Source of the DNA: Falsiroseomonas ponticola
GTDB lineage: Bacteria; Pseudomonadota; Alphaproteobacteria; Acetobacterales; Acetobacteraceae
Reading direction: 5' to 3'
DNA: 64,000 bases
NCBI RefSeq assembly: GCF_016805305.1
Contig: NZ_JAERQN010000010.1
Location: forward strand, 186,001-250,000
The position numbers and the translations under genes are program-made. Below are positions 1 to 8,150 of the stretch, in pieces. Position 1 is the first letter of the stretch; every line of letters starts with the position of its first letter. The notes beneath the pieces were generated by a model that did not search any database, was not told the DNA's origin, and saw only the letters and a list, made by a program, of their open reading frames with translations.

Positions 1-281
1 TGCTGGTGGCGGATGAGCCGGTCTCGGCGCTCGACCTCTCCGTGCAGGCGCAGGTGCTGGACCTGCTGGCGGGGCTGCGGCGGAAGCTCGGCCTGTCCAT
101 GGTCTTCATCACGCATGATTTGCGCGTGGCCGCCCAGGTCTGCGACCGCGTCGCCATCATGCAGCGGGGGGAGGTGGTGGAGGAGGGCCCGGCGGAGACG
201 CTGCTGACCGCGCCCGCGCATCCCTATTCGCGCGAATTGCTGGCCGCCGTGCCGGGGCGGGGCTGGGCCGGCGGGCGGTAG
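1..281 (+). CDS. Peptide-type ABC transporter ATP-binding protein, C-terminal fragment
   Basis: Only the last 92 or so residues lie in the window; the reading frame is open at the left edge. The visible part starts at Walker B and the D-loop (VADEPVSALD), followed by the H-loop histidine (FITHDLRVAA) and the short C-terminal stretch ending HPYSRELLAAVPG, which is typical of OppD/OppF/GsiA ATPases of the dipeptide/oligopeptide importer family. It would hydrolyse ATP on the cytoplasmic face of an importer whose other genes must lie upstream. It could equally be the second half of a double-length GsiA-like ATPase, which the window cannot decide. Confidence 0.85.
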   Translation, partial: LVADEPVSALDLSVQAQVLDLLAGLRRKLGLSMVFITHDLRVAAQVCDRVAIMQRGEVVEEGPAETLLTAPAHPYSRELLAAVPGRGWAGGR

Positions 282-380
282 CGCCCGGCTGGGTGCCGAC
301 AAGGAAACGTGATAGGCAGCCGGCGGCAGGGGCACCGGCGGTCGGAGCCCCCCCATCGTCCGGTCATCGCCCGCCCGCCC

Positions 381-2756
381 ATGCAGCGCCCCGTTCCCCG
401 GCCGAAGCCCTCGCCCGCCACGCCGGACCCGCAGGCGGCGGAGGCCGCGCTGAGGGCCCGGCTGCGCGACCAGCCCGGCAATGCCATGGCCTGGCAGCAG
501 CTGGCGGCGCTGCTGTCCCAGTGGAACCGGCATGCGGAGGCGGTGGAGGCCTATGCCCGCGCCATCGAGGCCGGTGCCTCCGCCCAGGCGCTCTGCACGC
601 CCCAGGCGCTGGCGCTGAGCGCGCTCGGCCGGCATGCGGAGGCGGTGGCGGTGGTGGCGCCGGTGCAGGCGCGCAAGCCGCGGGATTTCGCGCTGGCCAA
701 CCTGCTCGGCGTGCTGCTGAAGCGCGCGGGGCGGCTGGATGAGGCGCTGGCGGCGCTGGAGGCGGCGCGCAGGCTGGAGCCGCGCAACCTCTCCCCCTGG
801 CAGAACATCGGCAATACGCTGGAGCTGAAGGGCGACCATGCCGGCGCCGCCGCGGCCTTCGCGGGCGGGCTCCGGATCGAGCCGCGCAACGCGGAACTCT
901 GGCGCCTGCACGGCCGCAACCTTCGGCTGCTCGGCGACCGCGACGGCGCGCGGGCGAGCCTGGAGAAGGCCTGCGCGCTGGACCCGCGGGACCGCGACGC
1001 GGCGGCGGCGCTGGTGACGCTGCTGATGGAGGCGGGGGAGGGGGATCGCGCGCTGGCGGTGATCGAGCGCGCGCGCGCCGCCCGCCCCGGGGACCAGGGG
1101 ACGGAGGTGCTGGCCGCGCGGCTGCAGATGCAGCTGGGCCGCATGGAGGAGGCGAAGGCGGCGCTGGAGCGCAGCATCGCCGCCAACCCCGGCGACCTGG
1201 CCGCCAACCTGGCACTCGCCCGGTTGCACGGCGATGGCAACCGCCGCGCGGCGAATGAGGCGCTGCGGCGCGCGGTGGAGGCGAATCCCGGCAGCTGGGA
1301 GGCGGCGGAGGCGCTGATGGAAAGCCTCAGCCGCAGCCGCTACGACGACGAGGTCGCGCATCTGGAGGAAGCCTACCGCATCGCCCGCGGGCTGCTGGAA
1401 CGCCACCCCGACGGCATGGCGCGCCTGGCGCGCGGGCTGCGCACGGTGTTCCAGCGGGTGATGGATGAGGACCGGATGGCCGCCACCGGCCCGCTGCGCG
1501 CCCTGCTGCCGCATTGGCTGGCGGAAGGCCGGCATTCCGCGGTGCATTACGAACTCGGCCAGGTGGAGACGCTGCAGGACCGGATCGATATCGTCGAATG
1601 GCACCGCGCCTGGGGGCGGCGCGCCTCCGCGAAGATCGCGCCCGTCGCGCTGCCCGCCACGCCCGCGCTGGCCACCGGGCGGAAGCTGCGCATCGGCTTC
1701 ATGTCGAGCGACCTGCGCAACCATCCGGTCAGCTACTTCGCGCTGCCGCTCATCGAGCTGCATGATCCCGACAAGGTCGAGGTCTTCTGCTATTCCTTCT
1801 ACGAGGGCGAGCGCGACCGGGTGCAGGAGATCATGGAGCGCCGCGTCGCCGGCTTCCGCTGGTGGCCGCGCAAGCCCGATGCGCAGGTGGCGGAGGGGAT
1901 CGCGCGGGACGGGCTCGACATCCTGTTCGAGCTCGGCGGCAGCACGGCGATGAACAAGCTGGAGGTGATGGCGCACCGGCCCGCCCGCATCGGCGCCAGC
2001 TGGCTGGCCTATCCCCATTCCGCGGGGCTGGAGCAGATCGACTACGTGCTGGTCGATCCCTACATCAAGCCGGAAGACCCGCGGCTGCTGATCGAGCAGC
2101 CCTTCGAGATGCCGGAAAGCTGGGTGGTGCTCGGCAGGCTCGGCTTCAACGACCAGCCGATCCATGACGGGCTGCCGGAGGAACGCAACAACTGCATCAC
2201 CTTCGGCACCGCCAACAATCCGTACAAATTCACCACCGCCTGCCTGGATGCCTGGGCGGCGGTGCTGCGCGCGGTGCCGCGCTCCCGCTTCCTCTTCGTG
2301 CGGCCGGAGGCATCGGGCATGGCCTTCATGGACAATGCGCGGCTGGCCTTCGCGCGGCGGGATGTGGATCCCACGCGGCTGGATTTCGTCGGCGTGCGCG
2401 GCAAGCACCTGCCCTACTACAACACCATGGACATCGCGCTCGACAGCCTGCCGCATGTCGGCGGCACCACGACCTGCGAGGCGCTGTGGATGGGCGTGCC
2501 GACCATCAGCCTGGTCGGCGCCGGCTTCCCGGAACGGCTGGCCTATTCCAACCTCAGCAATGCGGGCGTCGGCGACCTCGCGGCCTTCAGCGTGGAGGAT
2601 TATGTGGCGAAGGCGGCCGACCTGGCGCGGGACCGGGCGCGGCGGCGGGCGCTGCGTCATGGGCTCCGCCCGATGATCCGGCGCAACCCGCTGGGCCAGG
2701 CGCAGCGCTTCGCGGACCTGTTCTACGCGAAGGCGCGGGAGGTCGCGTCGCGATGA
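381..2756 (+). CDS. TPR-repeat SPINDLY-type O-linked GlcNAc transferase family protein (GT41-like)
   Basis: The protein is about 791 aa. Residues about 20-340 are tandem TPR helices (for example AEAVEAYARAIEAG, GRLDEALAALEAARRLEP). Residues about 420-790 match the catalytic half of bacterial SPINDLY/OGT proteins: RIGFMSSDLRNHPVSYF, ARIGASWLAYPHSAG, and the UDP-sugar-site loop GGTTTCEALWMGVPTISL. By family knowledge it transfers a sugar to protein Ser/Thr, often flagellin or another surface protein; donor and target are unknown. Start is uncertain: ATG 381 gives a normal N-terminus, while GTG 309 has an AAGGA motif only 3 nt upstream. Its stop overlaps the ATG of the cytidylyltransferase gene (ATGA), so it is probably co-transcribed with the CDP-sugar genes. 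Confidence 0.9.
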   Translation: MQRPVPRPKPSPATPDPQAAEAALRARLRDQPGNAMAWQQLAALLSQWNRHAEAVEAYARAIEAGASAQALCTPQALALSALGRHAEAVAVVAPVQARKPRDFALANLLGVLLKRAGRLDEALAALEAARRLEPRNLSPWQNIGNTLELKGDHAGAAAAFAGGLRIEPRNAELWRLHGRNLRLLGDRDGARASLEKACALDPRDRDAAAALVTLLMEAGEGDRALAVIERARAARPGDQGTEVLAARLQMQLGRMEEAKAALERSIAANPGDLAANLALARLHGDGNRRAANEALRRAVEANPGSWEAAEALMESLSRSRYDDEVAHLEEAYRIARGLLERHPDGMARLARGLRTVFQRVMDEDRMAATGPLRALLPHWLAEGRHSAVHYELGQVETLQDRIDIVEWHRAWGRRASAKIAPVALPATPALATGRKLRIGFMSSDLRNHPVSYFALPLIELHDPDKVEVFCYSFYEGERDRVQEIMERRVAGFRWWPRKPDAQVAEGIARDGLDILFELGGSTAMNKLEVMAHRPARIGASWLAYPHSAGLEQIDYVLVDPYIKPEDPRLLIEQPFEMPESWVVLGRLGFNDQPIHDGLPEERNNCITFGTANNPYKFTTACLDAWAAVLRAVPRSRFLFVRPEASGMAFMDNARLAFARRDVDPTRLDFVGVRGKHLPYYNTMDIALDSLPHVGGTTTCEALWMGVPTISLVGAGFPERLAYSNLSNAGVGDLAAFSVEDYVAKAADLARDRARRRALRHGLRPMIRRNPLGQAQRFADLFYAKAREVASR

Positions 2757-3523
2757 AGGCGGTGATCCTGGCGGGCGGCCGCGGCACGCGCCTGGCGGAG
2801 GAAACGACGACGCGGCCGAAGCCGATGGTGGAGATCGGCGGGCGGCCGATCCTGTGGCACATCATGCAGATCTACGCCGCGCATGGCGTGACCGACTTCG
2901 TCATCTGCCTTGGCTACAAGGGGTGGCAGGTGAAGGAGTTCTTCCTGAACTACCGGCTGCATGCCAGCGACCTCTCGATCGACCTCTCGACCGGCGCGAT
3001 CGACGTGCTGCGCCCCGCGGAGTTGCCCTGGCGCGTGACGCTGGTGGATACGGGGGAGGAGACGCAGACGGGCGGCCGGCTCAGGCGTGTCGCGCATCTG
3101 CTGCGGGACGAGGACGCCTTCTGCATGACCTATGGCGATGGCGTGGGCGACATCGATGTCACCGCGCTGGTCGCCTTCCACCGCGCCCATGGCCGGGACG
3201 CGACGGTGACGGCGGTGGTGCCGCCCGGCCGCTTCGGCGCGCTGGAACGGCAGGGGGATCGCGTCACCGCCTTCACGGAAAAGCCGCCCGGCGATGGCGG
3301 CCGCATCAATGGCGGCTTCTTCGTGCTGTCGCCCCGCGTGCTGGACCGGATCGAGGGCGATGCCACGCTGTGGGAACAGGAACCGCTGCGCGGCCTGGCG
3401 CGGGACGGTGAATTGCGCGCCTTCGACCATCCGGGCTTCTGGCAGCCCATGGACACGCTGCGCGACCGGGACCTGCTGGAACGGCTCTGGGCATCCGGCC
3501 AGGCGCCCTGGAGACTCTGGTGA
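2753..3523 (+). CDS. rfbF: Glucose-1-phosphate cytidylyltransferase
   Basis: The 256-aa length equals the family norm. It makes CDP-glucose from CTP and glucose-1-phosphate, the entry step to CDP-6-deoxyhexoses. The N-terminal nucleotide-binding loop AGGRGTRLAEETTTRPKPM is intact (the Lys contacts phosphate), and the metal-site segment TYGDGVGDID and the C-terminal HPGFWQPMDTLRD are present. Start ATG 2753 overlaps the upstream stop by 4 nt, and its own stop overlaps the GTG of the dehydratase gene. Cytoplasmic. The assignment as cytidylyl- rather than thymidylyl-transferase rests on the family signature and on the RfbG-type dehydratase directly downstream. Confidence 0.95.
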   Translation: MKAVILAGGRGTRLAEETTTRPKPMVEIGGRPILWHIMQIYAAHGVTDFVICLGYKGWQVKEFFLNYRLHASDLSIDLSTGAIDVLRPAELPWRVTLVDTGEETQTGGRLRRVAHLLRDEDAFCMTYGDGVGDIDVTALVAFHRAHGRDATVTAVVPPGRFGALERQGDRVTAFTEKPPGDGGRINGGFFVLSPRVLDRIEGDATLWEQEPLRGLARDGELRAFDHPGFWQPMDTLRDRDLLERLWASGQAPWRLW

Positions 3524-4557
3524 GCGATTTCTGGCGAGGACGGCGCGTGGTCGTCACCGGCCATACGGGCTTCAAGGGGTCCTGGCTGTGCCGCGCGCTG
3601 CATGGGCGGGGCGCCAGCGTCACGGGCATCGCGCTGGATCCGCGGCCCGGGCCTTCCGCCTTCGCGGCGATGCGGGTGGCATCCGTGCTGCGGGGCGATC
3701 ACCGGATCGACATCCGCGATGGCGCGGCGGTGGCGCGCGCGCTGCGGGATGCGCGGCCCGATATCGTGCTGCACCTGGCGGCGCAGGCCTTCGTCGGCGA
3801 TGGCTACCGGGATCCCGCCGGGACCTTCGCCACCAACCTCGGCGGCACGGTCGCGGTGCTGGAGGCGATGCGCGGGCTGGCGGGGCTGCGCGCCGCGGTC
3901 ATCGTCACCTCCGACAAGGTCTATGCGAATGACGGCGCCGGCCGCGCCTTCGCGGAGGAGGACCGGCTCGGCGGGCTCGATCCCTACAGCGCCTCCAAGG
4001 CCGCGGCGGAGCTGGCGGTCGCGTCCTGGCGCGGCAGCTTCGCGGGGGAATTGCCGCCCATCGCGACGGCGCGGGCGGGCAACGTGATCGGCGGCGGGGA
4101 TTTCGGCACGGAACGGCTGGTGCCGGACCTGGTGCGCGCCATCATCGCCGGCCAGGCGCTGCGGCTGCGCCGGCCCGATGCGACGCGGCCCTTCCAGCAT
4201 GTGCTGGACGTGCTGCGCGGCTACCTGATGCTGGCGGAGCGCCTGGCCACGGGCGGCGCGCCGGAAGCGGTCAATCTCGGCCCGCGGGACGGGGCGCTTT
4301 CCGTCCGCGGCCTGCTGCAACACTGGGAAACGGCGACGGGCATGCGCGTGGAGTGGCAGGCGGTGGAAGGCCCCGTGATGGCGGAATCGAAGCGCCTCGC
4401 GCTGGATTCATCGCTGGCGGAACGCGCGCTGGGCTGGGCGCCGCGGCTGGATACGCCGCGCGCCATCGCGGAGACGGCTGGCTGGTACGCCGCCTGGCAG
4501 CGGGGCGAGGACATGGTGGCCGCGTCCGATGCCGCCATCCGCGCGGTGATGGCATGA
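3520..4557 (+). CDS. rfbG: CDP-glucose 4,6-dehydratase
   Basis: This 345-aa extended short-chain dehydrogenase converts CDP-glucose to CDP-4-keto-6-deoxyglucose using bound NAD. The Rossmann loop GHTGFKGSWLC is at residues 11-21, the catalytic region VIVTSDKVY around residue 130, and the YxxxK pair in YSASKAAAEL near residue 150. The opening FWRGRRVVVTGHTGFKGSW is characteristic of RfbG. It starts at GTG 3520, overlapping the rfbF stop (GTGA), and ends in an ATGA overlap with the methyltransferase gene, so expression should be translationally coupled along the cluster. Confidence 0.95.
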   Translation: MSDFWRGRRVVVTGHTGFKGSWLCRALHGRGASVTGIALDPRPGPSAFAAMRVASVLRGDHRIDIRDGAAVARALRDARPDIVLHLAAQAFVGDGYRDPAGTFATNLGGTVAVLEAMRGLAGLRAAVIVTSDKVYANDGAGRAFAEEDRLGGLDPYSASKAAAELAVASWRGSFAGELPPIATARAGNVIGGGDFGTERLVPDLVRAIIAGQALRLRRPDATRPFQHVLDVLRGYLMLAERLATGGAPEAVNLGPRDGALSVRGLLQHWETATGMRVEWQAVEGPVMAESKRLALDSSLAERALGWAPRLDTPRAIAETAGWYAAWQRGEDMVAASDAAIRAVMA

Positions 4558-5786
4558 GCGCCGACGCCACGCGCATCACCGCCTGCCGCGCCTGCGGCGC
4601 GCGGCTCGGCGCGGTGTTCTGCGACCTCGGCACCATGGCGGTGGCCAATTCCTACCTGCCGCCGGAACGGGCCGCGGCGCCGGAGCCGGTCTTCCCGCTG
4701 CGCGCCATGGTGTGCGAGGGCTGCCGCCTCGTGCAGCTCGACACCATCGTCGATGCCGTCGGCATCTTCTCCGACTATGCCTATTTCTCCTCCGCCTCCT
4801 CCTCCTGGCTCGACCACGCCGCGCGCTTCTGCGCGGCGATGACGGAAAGGCTGTCGCTGGGGCCGGGCAGCTTCGTGGTGGAGGTGGCGAGCAATGATGG
4901 CTACCTGCTGCGCAACTTCGTCGCCGCCGGCATCCCCTGCCTGGGCGTGGAGCCCGCCGCCAATGTCGCCGCCATCGCCAATGCGGCGGGGGTGCCGACG
5001 GAAATCTTCTTCTTCGGCGCGGAGAGCGCGCGCGGCCTGGTGGCGCGGCGTGGCCATGCCGACCTGATCGTCGCCAACAACGTGCTGGCGCATGTGCCGG
5101 ATGTGAACGACTTCGTCGCGGGCATGGCGATCCTGGCGGGGCCGCGCGGCATGGTCTCCATCGAATGCCCGCACCTGGTCACGCTGGTCGATGGCGTGCA
5201 GTTCGACACCATCTACCACGAGCACTATGCCTACTGGTCGCTGCTGAGCATGGAGGCGCTGCTGGCGCGGCACGGGCTGGCGGTGGTGGATGTACAGCGC
5301 CTGCCGACGCATGGCGGTTCGCTGCGCGTCATGGCGCGCCAGGCGCCGGCCGCGGCGGCCGAGGCCGTGCTGGCGCTGCGGGCGGAGGAGCGGGCGAGGG
5401 GCCTCGACGGCGATGCCTTCTACCAGGGCTTCGACATCCGCGTGCGCGCGGTGCTGGACGGGCTGCGCGCCTGGCTGGCGGCGGGCGAGGGGCGGCGCAT
5501 CGGCGCCTATGGCGCGGCGGCCAAGGGCAACACGCTGCTGAACGCGGCGGGGGTGAAGGCGCCCGCCATCCTGGCCGTCGCGGATCGCAGCACCGCCAAG
5601 CAGGGCAGGCTGCTGCCGGGCAGCCACATCCCGGTGGTGACGCCGGAGGCGCTGCTGGCGATGCGGCTCGACGACATCCTCGTCCTGCCCTGGAACATCG
5701 CGCCGGAGATCGCGGCGGGGCTGCGCCGGGGGGGCTTCACCGGCCGCCTCGTCACCGCCGTGCCGCGCATCACCGAACTGCCGTGA
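4554..5786 (+). CDS. NDP-hexose C-methyltransferase (TylCIII/NovU-like, zinc-binding)
   Basis: The protein is 410 aa. The N-terminal zinc-binding motif has paired cysteines (CRACG near residue 11, CEGC near residue 57). The SAM-binding motif VVEVASNDGYLL follows near residue 105, and the active-site signature DTIYHEHYAYWSL near residue 220 is diagnostic of sugar C-3 methyltransferases of the TylCIII/NovU type. The C-terminal domain (GAYGAAAKGNTLLN) is also characteristic. Such enzymes add a methyl branch to a 4-keto-6-deoxy-NDP-sugar, so the expected substrate is the RfbG product. ATG 4554 overlaps the rfbG stop. The exact methylated carbon is inferred from family precedent. Confidence 0.9.
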   Translation: MSADATRITACRACGARLGAVFCDLGTMAVANSYLPPERAAAPEPVFPLRAMVCEGCRLVQLDTIVDAVGIFSDYAYFSSASSSWLDHAARFCAAMTERLSLGPGSFVVEVASNDGYLLRNFVAAGIPCLGVEPAANVAAIANAAGVPTEIFFFGAESARGLVARRGHADLIVANNVLAHVPDVNDFVAGMAILAGPRGMVSIECPHLVTLVDGVQFDTIYHEHYAYWSLLSMEALLARHGLAVVDVQRLPTHGGSLRVMARQAPAAAAEAVLALRAEERARGLDGDAFYQGFDIRVRAVLDGLRAWLAAGEGRRIGAYGAAAKGNTLLNAAGVKAPAILAVADRSTAKQGRLLPGSHIPVVTPEALLAMRLDDILVLPWNIAPEIAAGLRRGGFTGRLVTAVPRITELP

Positions 5787-6304
5787 GGTTCCGCGCCACC
5801 GCCATCCCCGGCGTGGTGGAGGTGCTGGCGGAGCGCGCCCGCGACGCGCGCGGCGCCTTCCTGCGCAGCTGGTGCGCGGCGCGCTTCGCGGAAGCGGGGC
5901 TCCACTTCACGCCGACCCAGGCGAGCCTGTCGGAGAACCCGCACCGCCACACGCTGCGCGGCATGCATTGGCAGGACGCGCCGGCGGCGGAACAGAAGCT
6001 GGTGCGCTGCGTGCGCGGCGCGGTCTTCGACGTGGCGCTGGACCTGCGTGCCGGGGGCGGGCTGCGGCATGCGGCGGTGGTGCTCTCCGCGGAGGAGGGC
6101 CATGCGCTGTTCATCCCGCGCGGCTGCGCACATGGCTTCCTGACGCTGACCGATGATGCGGTGGTCGAATACCTGATCGACGCGCCCTACACGCCGGCCC
6201 TTGCGCGTGGCGCGCGCTGGGACGACCCCGCCTTCGCCATCCCCTGGCCCGCCACCCCGGCGGTGATCGGCGACCGCGACCGGGCCTGGCCGCCGCATGG
6301 CTGA
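5783..6304 (+). CDS. dTDP-4-dehydrorhamnose 3,5-epimerase-like sugar epimerase
   Basis: This 173-aa cupin is of RfbC type and slightly shorter than the usual 180 aa or so. The motifs RHTLRGMHWQ (catalytic His region) and IPRGCAHGFLTL are both seen. Since the neighbours handle CDP-sugars, this copy probably epimerises the CDP-4-keto (methylated) intermediate rather than dTDP-rhamnose precursor, which is an inference from context. It starts at GTG 5783, overlapping the methyltransferase stop by 4 nt, and its own stop runs 8 nt into the next gene. Confidence 0.88.
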   Translation: MRFRATAIPGVVEVLAERARDARGAFLRSWCAARFAEAGLHFTPTQASLSENPHRHTLRGMHWQDAPAAEQKLVRCVRGAVFDVALDLRAGGGLRHAAVVLSAEEGHALFIPRGCAHGFLTLTDDAVVEYLIDAPYTPALARGARWDDPAFAIPWPATPAVIGDRDRAWPPHG

Positions 6305-7151
6305 GCGGCTGCTGCTGACCGGCGCCGGCGGCTTCGTCGGCCGCGCGCTGGCCGCGCCGCTCGCCGCGCGGGGCTTCGCGGTGCATGCGGTCGCGGGGCG
6401 GCTTCGCGCCAATCTCCTCGACGAGTCCGACCAGGCCGCGCTGCTGCGGGAGGTGAAGCCGGCGGTGATCGTCCACGCCGCCTGGTATGTCGTGCATGGC
6501 CGCTTCTGGACGGCGCCGGAGAACGCGGATTGGCTGGAGGCCTCCACCGCGCTGGCGCGGCGCTTCGCCGAGGGCGGCGGGCGGCGCTTCATCGGGATCG
6601 GCAGCTGCGCGGAATACGCGACGGAGCCCGAGGCGGCGCGGTGGCCCGAAAGCCGCGCCATCGCGCCGGCCACGCCCTACGGCATCGCCAAGGCGGCGCT
6701 GGCGGCCCGGCTGGCGGCGCTGGAGGGCCTCTCCACCGCCTGGGCGCGGCTGTTCCACCTGTTCGGCCCTGGCGAGCATCCGGACCGGCTGGTGCCCGCC
6801 GTGATCGCGGCGCTGCGGGAGGGGCGGGAGGCCCGCTGCGCCTCCGGCCGTCCGATCCGCGACTTCGCCAGCACCGGCTTCGCGGCGCGGGGGATCGCGG
6901 CGCTGGCGGCCAGCGCCGTCACCGGCCCGGTGAACATCGGCGCGGGGGAGGGACGGTCCATCCGCGACCTGGTGGAGACGCTGGCGCGCCTGGCCGGCCG
7001 GCCGGACCTGCCCCGCTTCGGCGCCCTGCCGGACCGGCCGGGGGAGGTGCCGGTGATGGTGGCGGACACCACGCGGCTGCGGCGGGAGGTGGGCTTCACC
7101 GAGGCCGCCGGGACGGATGCGGCCCTGGCCTGCGCCTGGCGCGGGGACTGA
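6297..7151 (+). CDS. NAD(P)-dependent sugar epimerase/reductase (extended SDR)
   Basis: The protein is 284 aa. The N-terminal nucleotide-binding loop is LLLTGAGGFVGRAL, the central site IGIGSCAEY, and the YxxxK pair sits in YGIAKAALAARL near residue 125. It is the last enzyme of the cluster and the natural candidate for the final 4-keto reduction (as in CDP-abequose or paratose synthases). The 8-nt overlap with the epimerase gene supports co-translation. Substrate and product stereochemistry cannot be read from sequence. Confidence 0.85.
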   Translation: MAERLLLTGAGGFVGRALAAPLAARGFAVHAVAGRLRANLLDESDQAALLREVKPAVIVHAAWYVVHGRFWTAPENADWLEASTALARRFAEGGGRRFIGIGSCAEYATEPEAARWPESRAIAPATPYGIAKAALAARLAALEGLSTAWARLFHLFGPGEHPDRLVPAVIAALREGREARCASGRPIRDFASTGFAARGIAALAASAVTGPVNIGAGEGRSIRDLVETLARLAGRPDLPRFGALPDRPGEVPVMVADTTRLRREVGFTEAAGTDAALACAWRGD

Positions 7152-7181
7152 GGGCGGGATCGGCCTTGCGGCGCGTTGAGA

Positions 7182-7198
7182 TTGCGAATAAGTCGCAA
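7182..7198. promoter_or_regulatory. Fur-box-like palindrome upstream of the siderophore importer
   Basis: The 17-bp sequence TTGCGAATAAGTCGCAA is a perfect inverted repeat (TTGCGA / TCGCAA) around a 5-bp centre. It sits in the only gap before the four siderophore-uptake genes, 39 bp ahead of the first start. It resembles Fur/Irr-type iron operators in size and symmetry, so iron-dependent repression of the downstream operon is the likely role. No promoter elements are clear enough to call. Confidence 0.5.
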
Positions 7199-7236
7199 AA
7201 TCATCCCGACGCCGCCTTCCGCAAGGAGCCCTCCCC

Positions 7237-8148
7237 ATGGCGCCCACCCGCCGGCACCTGCTCTCCGCCGCCGCCCTTCTGCTGGCGGCGCCCGCCGTCG
7301 CGCAGGGCAATGCCCGGCTGGTCCGCCACGCGCAGGGGGAGACGGCGGTGCCGGCCGACCCGCAGCGCATCGCGGTGTTCGACATCGCGGCGCTGGACAT
7401 CCTGGATGCCCTCGGCGTGGAGCGCATCCTGGGGGTGGCCGGCACCACCTTCCCGCCCTTCCTCTCCCGCTATGCGGAGGCGCGCTATGCCCGGCTCGGC
7501 ACGCTGTTCGAGCCGAACTACGAGGCGGTGAATGCCGCGCGGCCGGACCTCATCGTCATCGGCGGGCGGTCGGCGGCGAAATACGGGGATCTGTCGCGCA
7601 TCGCGCCCACCATCGTGCTGCATGGCGGCACCGGCGGCACCATCGACCGGGTGGAGCAGAATGCGCTGATGCTGGCGGGCATCGCGGGGAAGGAAGCCGC
7701 GGCGCGCGCGGCCGTCGCGGCGCTGCGGGATGCGGTGGCCGCCGCGCGGGCCCGCGCGGCGGGGCAGGGCAAGGCGCTGGTGGTGCTGACGACGGGCACG
7801 CGGATGAGCGCCTATGGCCCCGGCTCCCGCTTCGGCCTGGTGCATGACGAACTCGGCGTGGCCGCGGCGGTGCCGGACCTGGCCGTCTCCTCCCACGGCC
7901 AGGCGGTGGGCTCGGAGTTCATCCTGGCCGCCAATCCGGACCGGCTTTTCGTCGTGGATCGCGATGCCGCCATCGGCCGCGCCGGCGCCGCGCGGCGGCT
8001 GCTGGACAATCCGCTGGTGCGGCAGACCGCGGCCTGGCGGCAGGGGCGGGTGTACTACCTCGACCCAGTCACCTGGTATGTCGCGCCGGGCGGGCTGCAG
8101 GGCACGACCCTGATGGTGCGGGAGGTCGCGGCCGCGCTCGGCGCCTGA
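7237..8148 (+). CDS. Iron-siderophore ABC transporter substrate-binding protein (FatB/CeuE-like)
   Basis: The 303-aa precursor has an N-terminal signal sequence (APTRRHLLSAAALLLAAPAVAQG) ending near residue 24, suggesting periplasmic export, possibly through Tat. The mature part is a class III binding protein: RIAVFDIAALDILDALGV, then PDLIVIGGRSAAKY, and the C-terminal NPDRLFVVDRDAAIG and LDPVTWYV. These match the FatB/CeuE/VctP branch for catecholate-type ferric siderophores. A strong AAGGAG lies 8 nt before ATG 7237. It is the first gene of a four-gene importer operon preceded by the palindrome at 7182. Confidence 0.92.
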   Translation: MAPTRRHLLSAAALLLAAPAVAQGNARLVRHAQGETAVPADPQRIAVFDIAALDILDALGVERILGVAGTTFPPFLSRYAEARYARLGTLFEPNYEAVNAARPDLIVIGGRSAAKYGDLSRIAPTIVLHGGTGGTIDRVEQNALMLAGIAGKEAAARAAVAALRDAVAAARARAAGQGKALVVLTTGTRMSAYGPGSRFGLVHDELGVAAAVPDLAVSSHGQAVGSEFILAANPDRLFVVDRDAAIGRAGAARRLLDNPLVRQTAAWRQGRVYYLDPVTWYVAPGGLQGTTLMVREVAAALGA

Positions 8149-8150
8149 GC

